47,613 bases of DNA from JBGCDD01 sp045105075 (GCA_045105075.1 JBGCDD010000092.1:1-47613); one strand, 5' to 3'; positions 25,793-35,047 are shown, counted from the first letter of the stretch. Numbers and translations: made by a program. The notes: generated by a model from the sequence alone, not told the origin.

Positions 25793-28700
25793 TCAGCCCA
25801 GTTCGGATAGCCGAGCCAGAGCTTCTTTCAACTTGCTGTCTTCCTCTTCGCGCGCGCTCAGATTGGCCTTCGTTTCTGCGACCACTTCGGGCGGCGCCGA
25901 GGCTGCGAATTTGGGGTTCTTCAACCGACCGCGCAGACCACCCAGCTCTTTGGCCAGCTTGCCCAGCGTCTTCTCAAGCCGGGCCTTTTCCTCGGCTATG
26001 TCGATCACACCCTCTAGCGGCAGCCCAAACTCACCGCCCGCAACACCCAACGTGACCGTGCCTTTGGGGAACCCGTCGACAGGATCGATGCTGGTGATGC
26101 GCGCGATGCGATGAATCATCGCCTGATTGGCGGCGTAGGCCGCTTTGGCTTTGGGGTGGAAGTCTTTGACAACACATGGAATTTGCGCGCCGGCGGGCAC
26201 ATGCATCTGCGCACGCGCCGAGCGGACGGCATCGATCACCGCAATCACCCAACTCAGCTCGCCGTCGGCTTCCGGATCAAGCAGATCGGCCACCGCGTAA
26301 GTCGGCCAATCGGCGTGGATTAGCATTTTGGAGCGCTCTTTTTGCCCCCACAGCTCTTCTGTGATGAACGGCATAATCGGGTGCAGCAAGATCAAACACT
26401 GGTCCAACGCCCACGCCAACGTGGCTTGGGTTTCCGCGATGGCCTCGGCGTCGGTTCCGTCAAACACCGGCTTGGTCAGTTCCAGATACCAATCGCAGAA
26501 TTTGCCCCACACAAAGGCGTAAAGCGCGTTGGCCGCGTCGTTGAACCGGTAAGCCGCCAGTGCCGCGTCCACGGTTTCCAGTGTCTTGGCCACTTCGCCC
26601 TTGATCCACGCGTTCACGGCCAGTTTGGTGTCGGGCGGCGTGGCGGCGGGGGCCACGTCAAACGCGCCGCGCATCTGAGCAAAGGCTGCGGCGTTCCACA
26701 ATTTGGTGCCGAAATTGCGATACCCGGTGATGCGCTGCATGTCGATTTTCAGAACGCCGCCCAGGCTGGCCATCGACGCATTGGTAAAGCGCAGCGCGTC
26801 TGCGCCAAATTCATCAATGATATCAAGTGGGTCGATCACATTGCCGGTGGATTTGGACATCTTCTTGCCCTTGGCATCGCGTACCAACCCATGCAGATAA
26901 ACCGTTTTGAACGGGATCTGCTCGACCACGCTCAACTGCATCATCATCATCCGCGCGACCCAGAAAAACAAAATGTCCTGCCCGGTGATCAGATCAGAGG
27001 TCGGGAAGTATTTCTTCAATTCGTCTGTGTCTTCGGGCCAGCCCAACGTGCCAATGGGCCAGAGTCCCGACGAGAACCAAGTGTCGAGCACGTCAGGGTC
27101 GCGGGTTAGAACGATCTTTTCGATTTTCGATAGGTCTTGACTGCGTTTTATTTCAACAAAATTCTGTTCGTTGGAAAAAACGATCTCGATGTCGTCTGGG
27201 TAATACTCGCGCGCGACCTTCATCGCGTCAGCTTCGGAGGAAACACAAAAACGTTTTTCTGACCCGGACAATGTAAGAAGTTCTGTGGCGATCTCATCAT
27301 CAAGATTGTTCAATTGCTCGACGGACGGTCCAAACCAAACCGGGATCTGGTGGCCCCACCACAGCTGGCGCGAGATACACCAGGGTTCGATGTTCTCAAG
27401 CCAATTAAAGTAAACCTTTTCACCGCTTTCCGGGATGATCTTAACGTCACCACCCCGCACAGCATCCAGCGCGGGGCCGACGATTTTGTCGGTGTCCACG
27501 AACCATTGATCGGTCAGCAATGGCTCGATCACGACCTTGGAGCGGTCGCCGTAAGGCTGCATGATCGGTTTGGACTCCACCAGCGGGATCATCTCGGGTG
27601 ATCCGGCGGTGTCGTCCTGATCGCCGCTTGCAGGGGCCTCGATCATCACGGCGAGCCCTTCGGCGGTGATATCGGCGACCACACGTTTGCGCGCCTCAAA
27701 CCGGTCGAGCCCACGATAATCTTCGGGCACAAGGTTCATTGCGGCGATCATCGCCTCGTCAAATTCTTGCTCACCGTTGGCAATTTTCTGAGCGATCTCA
27801 GCCTCTTCGGCGTAACTCTTGCCATCGGCCCGCATCGCGGCGCGGGTGTCCATCAGATTGTACATCGGGATATTGGCGCGCTTGGCGACCTGATAGTCGT
27901 TGAAATCATGCGCGCCGGTGATTTTGACCGCACCCGAGCCGAAATCAGGATCCGGGTACTCATCAGTGATGATGGGGATAAGTCGACGATAAGCCTGTGG
28001 GCCAACCGGAATTTCGCAGAGTTTTCCGATAATTGGCGCGTAACGCTCATCCGATGGATGAACCGCAACTGCGCCGTCGCCCAGCATGGTTTCAGGCCGT
28101 GTTGTTGCAATCGAGATGTAATCGCGCATCTCGCGCAGGGTCACGTTGCCGTCTTCATCTTTCTCAATGTATTCATAGGTTTCGCCCCCCGCCAGCGGGT
28201 ACTTGAAGTGCCACATGTGGCCGGGGGTTTCGATGTTTTCGACCTCAAGATCGGAAATCGCGGTTTCAAAGTGCGGATCCCAGTTTACCAGCCGTTTACC
28301 GCGATAGATCAGGCCTTTGTCGTACATCTCGACAAAGACTTTGATCACCGCGTCGTGGAAGTTGCCCTTGGCCACATCCGCAGGCGCGCCGGGGGCGCCG
28401 GACATTGTGAAGGCTTCGCGTGACCAATCACAAGAGGCGCCCAACCGTTTGAGCTGGTTGACAATTGTGCCGCCGCTTTCGGCCTTCCAGTCCCAGATCT
28501 TGGCGGTAAACGCTTCGCGGCCCAATTCGGTGCGGCTGGGTTGCTGGGTTTCCGCCAGACGACGTTCGACCACCATTTGGGTGGCAATGCCCGCATGGTC
28601 GGTGCCCGGTTGCCACAGCGTGTCAAAGCCGCGCATCCGGTGCCAGCGGGTTAAGATGTCTTGCAGCGTGTTGTTGAACGCATGGCCCATGTGCAGCGAG

Positions 28701-28843
28701 CCGGTTACATTGGGGGGCGGGATCATGACGCAATAGGTCTCGGCGCGCGAGGCATTGGCGCCGGCTTTGAAACAGCCTGCGTCCTCCCATGCTTTGTAAA
28801 GACGGTCCTCGGCTTCGGCCGCGTTGAATTTTCCCAGAGCCAT
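25793..28843 (-). CDS. valS: Valyl-tRNA synthetase
   Basis: The 1016-residue class I synthetase charges tRNA-Val. It carries the HIGH-type motif HMGH (51-54) after PPPNVTGSL, the DTWFSSGLWP block, the KMSKS loop in GKKMSKSTGN, and a C-terminal coiled coil (EKARLEKTLGKLAKELG) that grips the tRNA. Between VWFGP and DVLDTWF (about residues 507-582, bases 27098-27325) it is some 40 residues longer than I expect for ValS, and that stretch is visibly richer in A+T. The reading frame stays open, so the enzyme should work. AAAGGGAT precedes ATG 28843. Confidence 0.97.
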   Translation of the reverse strand: MALGKFNAAEAEDRLYKAWEDAGCFKAGANASRAETYCVMIPPPNVTGSLHMGHAFNNTLQDILTRWHRMRGFDTLWQPGTDHAGIATQMVVERRLAETQQPSRTELGREAFTAKIWDWKAESGGTIVNQLKRLGASCDWSREAFTMSGAPGAPADVAKGNFHDAVIKVFVEMYDKGLIYRGKRLVNWDPHFETAISDLEVENIETPGHMWHFKYPLAGGETYEYIEKDEDGNVTLREMRDYISIATTRPETMLGDGAVAVHPSDERYAPIIGKLCEIPVGPQAYRRLIPIITDEYPDPDFGSGAVKITGAHDFNDYQVAKRANIPMYNLMDTRAAMRADGKSYAEEAEIAQKIANGEQEFDEAMIAAMNLVPEDYRGLDRFEARKRVVADITAEGLAVMIEAPASGDQDDTAGSPEMIPLVESKPIMQPYGDRSKVVIEPLLTDQWFVDTDKIVGPALDAVRGGDVKIIPESGEKVYFNWLENIEPWCISRQLWWGHQIPVWFGPSVEQLNNLDDEIATELLTLSGSEKRFCVSSEADAMKVAREYYPDDIEIVFSNEQNFVEIKRSQDLSKIEKIVLTRDPDVLDTWFSSGLWPIGTLGWPEDTDELKKYFPTSDLITGQDILFFWVARMMMMQLSVVEQIPFKTVYLHGLVRDAKGKKMSKSTGNVIDPLDIIDEFGADALRFTNASMASLGGVLKIDMQRITGYRNFGTKLWNAAAFAQMRGAFDVAPAATPPDTKLAVNAWIKGEVAKTLETVDAALAAYRFNDAANALYAFVWGKFCDWYLELTKPVFDGTDAEAIAETQATLAWALDQCLILLHPIMPFITEELWGQKERSKMLIHADWPTYAVADLLDPEADGELSWVIAVIDAVRSARAQMHVPAGAQIPCVVKDFHPKAKAAYAANQAMIHRIARITSIDPVDGFPKGTVTLGVAGGEFGLPLEGVIDIAEEKARLEKTLGKLAKELGGLRGRLKNPKFAASAPPEVVAETKANLSAREEEDSKLKEALARLSELG

Positions 28844-28914
28844 GGTTTTGATCCCTTTTATACGCCGGTTGATCTAACCCGGGGGGCGCGTAAGGGAAAG
28901 ATGCTAAGGTCGGG

Positions 28915-29424
28915 CTAGTCGAATTTCACCGTATAAACCGCGGCACCCTTGGAGTAAGCCCAGATGTCGCGTTCTTGCGCGATGCCGCTGGCAGCGGCCA
29001 AAACGATCAACCCTGCGGCCAGTCCGGCAGCCGAAGTTGTGGTGATGCCCACATTGACATTGCTGGCGACGGGCAGAACTTCGGGCAATTCGCGAGAGAC
29101 GGTTTTGCCATTTAACGTGCAGACCAGCGAGAGGGGGCCGGTTTTGCCCTGGGTGCGCGGCAGATCAACGGCCGCGGGCGTGGTAAAGGACGCGCGCAGT
29201 CGGCCATTGCTGGCGGCGCACTTTGCCCCTGCCACTTCGGTTTTGCCCTGAAAGCTGCGAAAGGTCATGCGGTCAAGGCCAACGATCTTTGGTTCGGTGT
29301 CGGATTTGGCACGGGTGAACGACACTGGCGCGGTGGCAACCGGAAGTGACGGCGCGGCGCATCCGGCCAGCAGCACCATCAGGGCGAGCACCCTAACGCG
29401 CACGGGAGCGCGCCTTGTCGGCAT
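28915..29424 (-). CDS. Predicted lipoprotein of unknown function
   Basis: The 169-residue precursor has a basic start, a hydrophobic core and a lipobox LLAGC with Cys22, so it should be lipid-anchored in the envelope. The mature part holds two more cysteines (AGAKCAAS and SLVCTLNG), possibly a disulfide, and a hydrophobic stretch near the C terminus (SAAGLAAGLIVLAAASGIA). I do not recognise the family. ATG 29424 overlaps the end of the HD-domain gene by 32 bases; a GTG at 29391, right after that gene's stop, is an alternative but would leave a poorer signal sequence. Confidence 0.72.
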   Translation of the reverse strand: MPTRRAPVRVRVLALMVLLAGCAAPSLPVATAPVSFTRAKSDTEPKIVGLDRMTFRSFQGKTEVAGAKCAASNGRLRASFTTPAAVDLPRTQGKTGPLSLVCTLNGKTVSRELPEVLPVASNVNVGITTTSAAGLAAGLIVLAAASGIAQERDIWAYSKGAAVYTVKFD

Positions 29425-30013
29425 CAACCAGATCGACCCGCTGACCGGCGCGTGTCACGTCCGGGTCATAGGCTTTGCGGGCGAACACCTCGTGCACCAG
29501 CGGAGCAAAGTGATCCAACGGCAGCGTGTCATAGTCGGGGTCAAAGCTGGCCTGATCCCAGCGTTCGCAAAATGCCGCGCAATCATCGAAATAGGCGTGT
29601 CCGGCGTAGGCGTCGCGTTTGTGTTGATTGCCGCCCACGTGGTGTCCGTAGTAAATCATCTGAAAATCGCCGTGTTTTTCAACAACCCAGGTGACCTGTT
29701 CACGCACAAACGGTTTCAGCACGCTGGCGGCGTATTCATCGTGATTGTAGGGCGCATAAATGTCGCCGATGTCATGCAGCAACGCGGCGACGATCCAATC
29801 CGTGTCGGCCCCGTCATACCAGGCGCGCGTGGCCGATTGCAGGGAATGGCCCAGCCGGGTGATTTGATAGCCCGACAGCCCTTCGTCCAGATCCACCAGC
29901 GCCCCCATCAGCCGCGCAGCGGTGCCTTTGGAATAGGCGGTCTCATGTTCGGTCAGGAACTCATAGTCGGCACGGGTGCCGTCCTTCATCTGAGTAAAGG
30001 CAACTTTGTCCAT
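29393..30013 (-). CDS. HD-domain protein resembling PhnZ/MIOX-type mixed-valent di-iron oxygenases
   Basis: The 206-residue protein would usually be labelled an HD phosphohydrolase. The metal residues, however, follow the order seen in PhnZ and myo-inositol oxygenase: His56 in LGHSLQSA, His80-Asp81 in ALLHDIGD, His91 in NHDEYAA, His114 in VEKHGDF, and a late Asp (Asp153 or Asp158 in RWDQASFD). The LGHSLQ and ALLHDIGD blocks are close to PhnZ from memory. Such enzymes use O2 to cleave or oxidise phosphonates or inositol. ATG 30013 is chosen since the extension upstream is arginine-rich and unlike a natural N terminus. A lipoprotein gene overlaps its 3' end. Confidence 0.8.
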   Translation of the reverse strand: MDKVAFTQMKDGTRADYEFLTEHETAYSKGTAARLMGALVDLDEGLSGYQITRLGHSLQSATRAWYDGADTDWIVAALLHDIGDIYAPYNHDEYAASVLKPFVREQVTWVVEKHGDFQMIYYGHHVGGNQHKRDAYAGHAYFDDCAAFCERWDQASFDPDYDTLPLDHFAPLVHEVFARKAYDPDVTRAGQRVDLVDADKARSRAR

Positions 30014-30233
30014 CAGCTGTACATCTCCACAGCGCAAGTGGCGCGTTTCTTCATCTGGCTTGTTTGATCGTCCAGAATTCGGTGCCATTGTGCAAGGGTT
30101 GCGGCGGCAAAATTGCCCCTTGACGTGGGGCTGCGATCTGACGCGGCGAAAACGGCGACCGTGTGCGACACATCTGGACATTGCCCGCGCCAAAGCTAGT
30201 GTCCAATCCAACATAACACATGAGGGCAGCGCC

Positions 30234-32531
30234 ATGGATAAGTTCGGAAAAAGCCAACCTGTAAAACGGTTTGAAGACTCGCGATTCCTGACCGGACAGG
30301 GGCGCTATGTGGATGATATCGTGCCTGATGGCGCTCTGTTTGCCCATTTTTTGCGCAGTTCGGTGGCACATGGAAATATCACCACATTGGATCTGGCGCC
30401 AGCGCGCGCCGCGCCGGGGGTGGTTCTGGTGATGAGCATCGACGATCTGGATGCGGCCGGCATGAAAACCGTGATGAACGCGACCGTTGTCGACAACCGT
30501 GATGGCTCCAAGGGGGCGGCGACCGAGCGGCACATGCTGGCGCGTGGCACCGTACGATTTGTGGGTGAACCGATTGCCGTTGTGGTGGCCGAATCCTCCG
30601 AGGCGGCGCGTGACGCGATTGAATTGATCGAGCTGGATATTGACGAACTGCCGGTGAAAATGGATCTGGCACCGGGCGGGCAGACCATTCATCCGACGGC
30701 CACCGACAACAAAGCGTTTGACTGGGGCATGGGCGACGAGGCCGCAACCGAGGCCGCGTTTGGCAACGCCGCCCATGTGGTCAGTTTGGATGTGGGCGAC
30801 AACCGGATCATCGTTAACGCGATGGAGCCGCGCGGGTGTTACGCCGAATTTGACGGCACCCGGCTGCATGTGTCGTTCAACGGGCAGGGGGTCTGGGGGC
30901 TCAAGGATCAACTGGCCGAGTTCATGGGGCTGGACAAGGAAAACGTGCGCGTCACCAACCCGGATGTGGGCGGTGGTTTTGGCATGAAGGCGATGGCCTA
31001 TCCTGAATATTTCTCCTGCGCGCAGGCGGCGCGTGTGCTGGGCCGTCCCGTGCGCTGGATGTCCGAGCGCACCGAGGCGATGCTGAGCGACAATTCCGGG
31101 CGCGATCTGACGTCGCTGGCGGAACTGGCCTTTGACGCCGATCACAAGATCACCGCCTACCGCGTACTGACGCGCTGCAATCTGGGGGCTTATAACAGCC
31201 AGTTTGGCCAGCCGATCCAGACGCTGTTGTTCAGCCGGGTGTTGATGGGCTGTTATGATGTGCAAACCACCTGGATGCAGACCGAAGGGTATTTCACCAA
31301 CACAACCCAGGTCGATGCCTATCGCGGCGCTGGTCGCCCCGAGGCGATTTATGTGCTGGAAAGGGTGATCGACCGGGCCGCGCGCGAGTTGGGCGTGGAT
31401 GCGTGGGAGCTGCGGCGCAAGAACTTCATCAAGCCAGACCAGTTTCCCTACAAATCCGCCACTGGCGAAACCTATGACGTGGGTGAGTTCGCAATGGTCA
31501 TGGACCGTGCCGGTGCGCTGTCGGATCGCGCTGGCTTTGGCGCGCGCAAAGCGGCGGACGCGGCGCGCGGTCTGCTGCGTGGGCAGGGTTTGTGTTACTA
31601 TATCGAAAGTATTCTGGGCGATCCTAGTGAAGGCGCGAAAGTCGAATTTCACGAGGACGGCACAGTGAGCATTTATGTCGGAACCCAAAGCAACGGGCAG
31701 GGCCACGAGACTGTTTATGCACAGTTTTTGTCGGATCAGACCGGAATCCCGGCGCATCTGATCTCTGTGGTGCAGGGCGATTCGGATCTGATTGCGCAAG
31801 GCGGGGGCACCGGTGGCTCACGCTCGGTCACCACGCAAAGCACGGCGACGTTGGCCACAGTTGATAAAATGATCGCCGCATTTACGCCCTATCTGGCCGA
31901 TAAGATGGGGGTGGAGGAGGCCGACGTGGTATTTGACGACGACACATTCCGCGCGCCCGGATCGAACCTGAGCCCGACATTCCTAGAGGCGGCTGACATG
32001 GCGCGCGTCGATGGGCGCCTCGATCTGTTGGTGCACGAGGAACGTGCGACCCTGCCGGGGCGCAGCTATCCCAATGGGGCGCACGTGTGCGAGGTTGTGG
32101 TTGATCCCGACACCGGCGTCGTCAGCGTTGATCGCTACACGGTCGTGGATGATTTTGGCAACCTTATCAACCCGATGCTGGCCGAAGGTCAGGTGCATGG
32201 CGGTGTTGTTCAGGGGCTGGGACAGGCGATCAGCGAACACGTGGTCTATGACGAAGACGGCCAGCTGTTGACCGCCACCTTCATGGATTACGCCATGCCG
32301 CGCGCTGACGATGTGCCGATGATCAGCTTCACCTCGGAACCTGTGCCCTCAACGGCGAACCTGATGGGCATGAAAGGCTGCGGCGAGGCTGGCACCGTTG
32401 GCTCGATGGCGGCGGTGTCAAACGCGGTACAGGACGCTTTGTGGGAACGCGGTGTGCGCCAGGCGGATATGCCGTTCACGCCGATGAAAGTATGGGAATT
32501 GTTGCAGGATGACGCTATCGCGGCTGAGTAA
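30234..32531 (+). CDS. CoxL-like molybdopterin-binding large subunit (xanthine dehydrogenase family)
   Basis: The 765-residue protein is the molybdenum cofactor subunit of a molybdenum hydroxylase: NPDVGGGFGMKAM, the active-site loop AYRGAGR at 362-368, and the catalytic base Glu718 in GCGEAG. AYRGAGR marks the form II/aldehyde-oxidase-like group; genuine aerobic CO dehydrogenase (form I) has a cysteine-containing loop instead. It should hydroxylate an aldehyde, heterocycle or similar substrate. The FAD (CoxM) and 2Fe-2S (CoxS) subunits that normally lie next to it are absent on both sides. Its stop lies 23 bases inside the next gene. Confidence 0.92.
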   Translation: MDKFGKSQPVKRFEDSRFLTGQGRYVDDIVPDGALFAHFLRSSVAHGNITTLDLAPARAAPGVVLVMSIDDLDAAGMKTVMNATVVDNRDGSKGAATERHMLARGTVRFVGEPIAVVVAESSEAARDAIELIELDIDELPVKMDLAPGGQTIHPTATDNKAFDWGMGDEAATEAAFGNAAHVVSLDVGDNRIIVNAMEPRGCYAEFDGTRLHVSFNGQGVWGLKDQLAEFMGLDKENVRVTNPDVGGGFGMKAMAYPEYFSCAQAARVLGRPVRWMSERTEAMLSDNSGRDLTSLAELAFDADHKITAYRVLTRCNLGAYNSQFGQPIQTLLFSRVLMGCYDVQTTWMQTEGYFTNTTQVDAYRGAGRPEAIYVLERVIDRAARELGVDAWELRRKNFIKPDQFPYKSATGETYDVGEFAMVMDRAGALSDRAGFGARKAADAARGLLRGQGLCYYIESILGDPSEGAKVEFHEDGTVSIYVGTQSNGQGHETVYAQFLSDQTGIPAHLISVVQGDSDLIAQGGGTGGSRSVTTQSTATLATVDKMIAAFTPYLADKMGVEEADVVFDDDTFRAPGSNLSPTFLEAADMARVDGRLDLLVHEERATLPGRSYPNGAHVCEVVVDPDTGVVSVDRYTVVDDFGNLINPMLAEGQVHGGVVQGLGQAISEHVVYDEDGQLLTATFMDYAMPRADDVPMISFTSEPVPSTANLMGMKGCGEAGTVGSMAAVSNAVQDALWERGVRQADMPFTPMKVWELLQDDAIAAE

Positions 32532-33576
32532 ACGACTGTTTGGCTGGCTTGGGCGTCCGCTTCGGGCGTTTCAGTCGGCCGAGACAGTGTCGCGCGGGCC
32601 GCGCGCACATGTGATCATTCTGGATGGCACCTTGTCCTCGCTCGAACACGGGCGCGAAACCCATGCCGGGCGGGCCTATCGTTTGTGCCGTGAAATGGGC
32701 GGCGATGTTTCGGTTTACTATGAGGCCGGCGTGCAATGGTCGAATTGGCGCTGTACGCTGGATGTGATGATGGGGCGCGGCATCAATCGCCAGATCCGCC
32801 GCGCCTATGGGTATCTTGCGTCGCGTTATCGCCCCGGTGATCAGATTTACCTTCTGGGATATTCACGCGGCGCGTTTGCAGTGCGCTCGTTGGCCGGGGT
32901 GATTGACCGGGTGGGCCTGTTGCGCGCCGAACATGCGACGGTTCGCAACATCCGCACTGCGTATCGCCACTACGAACACGCGCCGGGCGGCTATCACGCG
33001 CTGCGCTTCCAGGCTGCGTTTTGCCACGCGGCAGTGCCGATCCGGATGGTTGGCGTTTGGGATACAGTCAAAGCGCTCGGCCTGCGTTTGCCGATTTTGT
33101 GGCGCGCCGCCGAAGAACGCCATGCCTTTCACGACCCGCATCTTGGCGCCTCTGTGCAAAACGGTTTTCATGCGTTGGCGTTGGAGGAAACCCGCCAAGT
33201 CTACGAGCCGGTCCTGTGGGAGTGCGCACGCGATGTGCCAGCGCGGGTGGAACAGGTCTGGTTTCGCGGCACCCACGGTGATGTGGGCGGACAGTTGGGT
33301 GGCTTTGAGGCCGCGCGCCCCTTGGCCAATATTTCGTTTGTTTGGATGCTGTCGCGGGCCGAAACCTGCGGCCTTGCGCTGCCAACAGGCTGGCGGAACC
33401 GGTTTTACACGAGCACTCAGGCACCTTCCGTCGGCACATGGCGCGCCTGGGGTAAAATTTTTCTGCTGCGCCGGGCCCGGGTTGTCGGGCGCACCCCGAC
33501 CGAACGGTTGCATGAAACTGCGCGCGGCTACGCCGGTGAAGACAGGGAGATCACCGCGGGCCAGACGGCGTCATGA
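32509..33576 (+). CDS. DUF2235 alpha/beta-hydrolase (T6SS phospholipase-like fold)
   Basis: The 355-residue protein has the full DUF2235 catalytic pattern: nucleophile Ser119 in LGYSRGAF, Asp185 in GVWDTVKALG, and His256 in FRGTHGDVGG, with the opening VIILDGTLSS. DUF2235 includes Tle1-type lipase effectors of type VI secretion, but most members stand alone, and no VgrG, PAAR or immunity gene is seen here. There is no clear signal peptide. ATG 32509 lies inside the end of the CoxL-like gene, so expression is probably coupled. The 3' end overlaps the convergent thioesterase gene by 26 bases. Confidence 0.85.
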   Translation: MTLSRLSKRLFGWLGRPLRAFQSAETVSRGPRAHVIILDGTLSSLEHGRETHAGRAYRLCREMGGDVSVYYEAGVQWSNWRCTLDVMMGRGINRQIRRAYGYLASRYRPGDQIYLLGYSRGAFAVRSLAGVIDRVGLLRAEHATVRNIRTAYRHYEHAPGGYHALRFQAAFCHAAVPIRMVGVWDTVKALGLRLPILWRAAEERHAFHDPHLGASVQNGFHALALEETRQVYEPVLWECARDVPARVEQVWFRGTHGDVGGQLGGFEAARPLANISFVWMLSRAETCGLALPTGWRNRFYTSTQAPSVGTWRAWGKIFLLRRARVVGRTPTERLHETARGYAGEDREITAGQTAS

Positions 33577-34036
33577 TCAAACAGGTGGTCGACCCTGTGG
33601 CGTAAAGCCGCCCGTCGTCCACACCGCGGATTTCACCATGCGACACACCGGTACTGCGCCCCACATGGTCGATGGTGCCAATGCAATCAATTTGCATATC
33701 CACAGGGATCGCACGCGTGATGTTTATCTTATATTCCAACGTGGTATAAAGCGCACCCTTTGGCACCGCCGATTGCACGGCGCAGGCCATCGCACTGTCC
33801 AGCAACGTGCCATACCAACCGCCATGGACCGATCCCAACGGGTTCGTCATGGCTTGCGTTGGGGCGCCCCGAAACACCACCCGGCCTTCTGAAACGTCGT
33901 GCAAGCGGTAGTTCATTGCTTCGGAAATCGGTGGGCCAGCCAGGCGTCCTTCCAGCATGCCTTGCAAAAACTCAAGACCGGACAGGCCGAGCAATTCGTC
34001 CTGGCTGAGAAACACCGGGGGGCTGGGCATCGCCAT
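33551..34036 (-). CDS. PaaI-family hotdog-fold thioesterase
   Basis: The 161-residue protein shows the hotdog signature NPLGSVHGGWYGTLLDSAM, in which the HGG turn and the following Asp form the active site of PaaI-type acyl-CoA thioesterases. It should hydrolyse an aromatic or short acyl-CoA, often to free stalled CoA during catabolism. AAGGAGA before ATG 34036 is an excellent ribosome binding site. metF lies 52 bases away on the same strand, upstream in transcription, so the two may be co-transcribed, although the strong site and gap allow separate expression. Confidence 0.88.
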   Translation of the reverse strand: MAMPSPPVFLSQDELLGLSGLEFLQGMLEGRLAGPPISEAMNYRLHDVSEGRVVFRGAPTQAMTNPLGSVHGGWYGTLLDSAMACAVQSAVPKGALYTTLEYKINITRAIPVDMQIDCIGTIDHVGRSTGVSHGEIRGVDDGRLYATGSTTCLIMTPSGPR

Positions 34037-34088
34037 TCTCCTTGACCTGATGTTGCAAGGCTAGCGAAGACGTTTGGACCTGCAAGCC

Positions 34089-34955
34089 TTACGCAACGTT
34101 CTCAAGGCGCACCGAGGGCGTGATCCCCAAAGCATGGCACACATCGCGAGTCAGTTCCGGACGATTAAGCGTGTAAAAATGCAACCGCTCCACCCCGCCT
34201 TCCAGCAATTCACTGCAAAGCTCGGTGCAAACCGCCGTAGCCAACAGATCAGATCGATTGTCGCGGGCGGCCGTTGCAAAGGCATCCGACAGCCAGGTGG
34301 GGATTTTTGTTCCGCACATTGCCGCGAATTTCTGCACGCCTTTCCAGTTTTCGATCGGCAGGATGCCGGGAGTGATGGCGTGATCGATCCCGGCCTTCGC
34401 GCAGGCATCGCGAAACCGGAAAAATGTCTCGGGCTCAAAGAAGAATTGGGTCAATGCCTCGGTTGCGCCCGCGTCCAGCTTGGCCTTTAGCCAATCGATA
34501 TCGGCTTTCGCGCTGCTGGCTTCTGGGTGAACGTCGGGATAGGCGCCAACGCGTAAGGTGAACTGGCCAGTCTGCGCCAAAGCCTCGATCAACTCAACCG
34601 AGGTTGCAAACCCCTCAGGATGCGCGACAAAACCGCCGCTGCCTTTGGGCGGATCGCCACGCAGAGCCACAATGTCCCGCACGCCAGACTTGGCAAAGCG
34701 AGCCGCAATCTCAAGGGTTTCTACCTTGGTTGCATTCACACAGGTCAAGTGTGCTGCGACCGCCAACCCCGAGGATTTGTGCAATGTTTCAACAGCTTCG
34801 CGCGTTAAATCCCGCGTGGTTCCACCCGCGCCATATGTCACGGACACAAAGCGCGGCTCGAGCGGGGCCAATGTCTGCACCGTATCCCATAGCCGAAACG
34901 ACGCCTCAAGCGACTGCGGCGGGAAGAACTCGAACGACACGGCGGGAACAGGCAT
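34089..34955 (-). CDS. metF: 5,10-methylenetetrahydrofolate reductase
   Basis: The 288-residue FAD enzyme reduces methylene-THF to methyl-THF, the methyl donor for methionine synthesis. It has the family motifs VSFEFFPPQS at the start, FVSVTYGAGGTTRD, HLTCVN and ALRGDPPKGSGGF, and bacterial MetF length. AGGAGA lies nine bases before ATG 34955, better spaced than the GTG two codons upstream. It is divergent from metR, and a perfect MetR-type site lies between the two starts, so methionine-responsive control is likely. Confidence 0.96.
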   Translation of the reverse strand: MPVPAVSFEFFPPQSLEASFRLWDTVQTLAPLEPRFVSVTYGAGGTTRDLTREAVETLHKSSGLAVAAHLTCVNATKVETLEIAARFAKSGVRDIVALRGDPPKGSGGFVAHPEGFATSVELIEALAQTGQFTLRVGAYPDVHPEASSAKADIDWLKAKLDAGATEALTQFFFEPETFFRFRDACAKAGIDHAITPGILPIENWKGVQKFAAMCGTKIPTWLSDAFATAARDNRSDLLATAVCTELCSELLEGGVERLHFYTLNRPELTRDVCHALGITPSVRLENVA

Positions 34956-35000
34956 AGGCACTCTCCTAGTTATCTGGCTCTTGTCGCATGAGCCGGGATG

Positions 35001-35013
35001 TGAAACAATTTCA
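35001..35013. promoter_or_regulatory. MetR-binding site (TGAA-N5-TTCA)
   Basis: TGAAACAATTTCA matches the enterobacterial MetR consensus TGAA-N5-TTCA exactly and lies midway between the divergent metF (start 34955) and metR (start 35048) genes. It probably serves both activation of metF and control of metR. Confidence 0.8.
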
Positions 35014-35047
35014 TAATTCTCAACAACAACATGAGCTCAATGATAGG

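Noticed and set aside
30051..31799. Long leftward open frame (about 580 codons)
   Set aside because: It is antisense to the CoxL-like gene, rich in His, Arg and Gln, and has no domain; a GC-skew shadow of the real gene.
30234..32531. Form I carbon monoxide dehydrogenase large subunit
   Set aside because: The active-site loop is AYRGAGR, lacking the cysteine of form I CoxL, and no CoxM or CoxS gene is adjacent.
32509..33576. Type VI secretion effector with immunity gene
   Set aside because: The DUF2235 triad is present, but no VgrG, PAAR, chaperone or immunity gene lies nearby.
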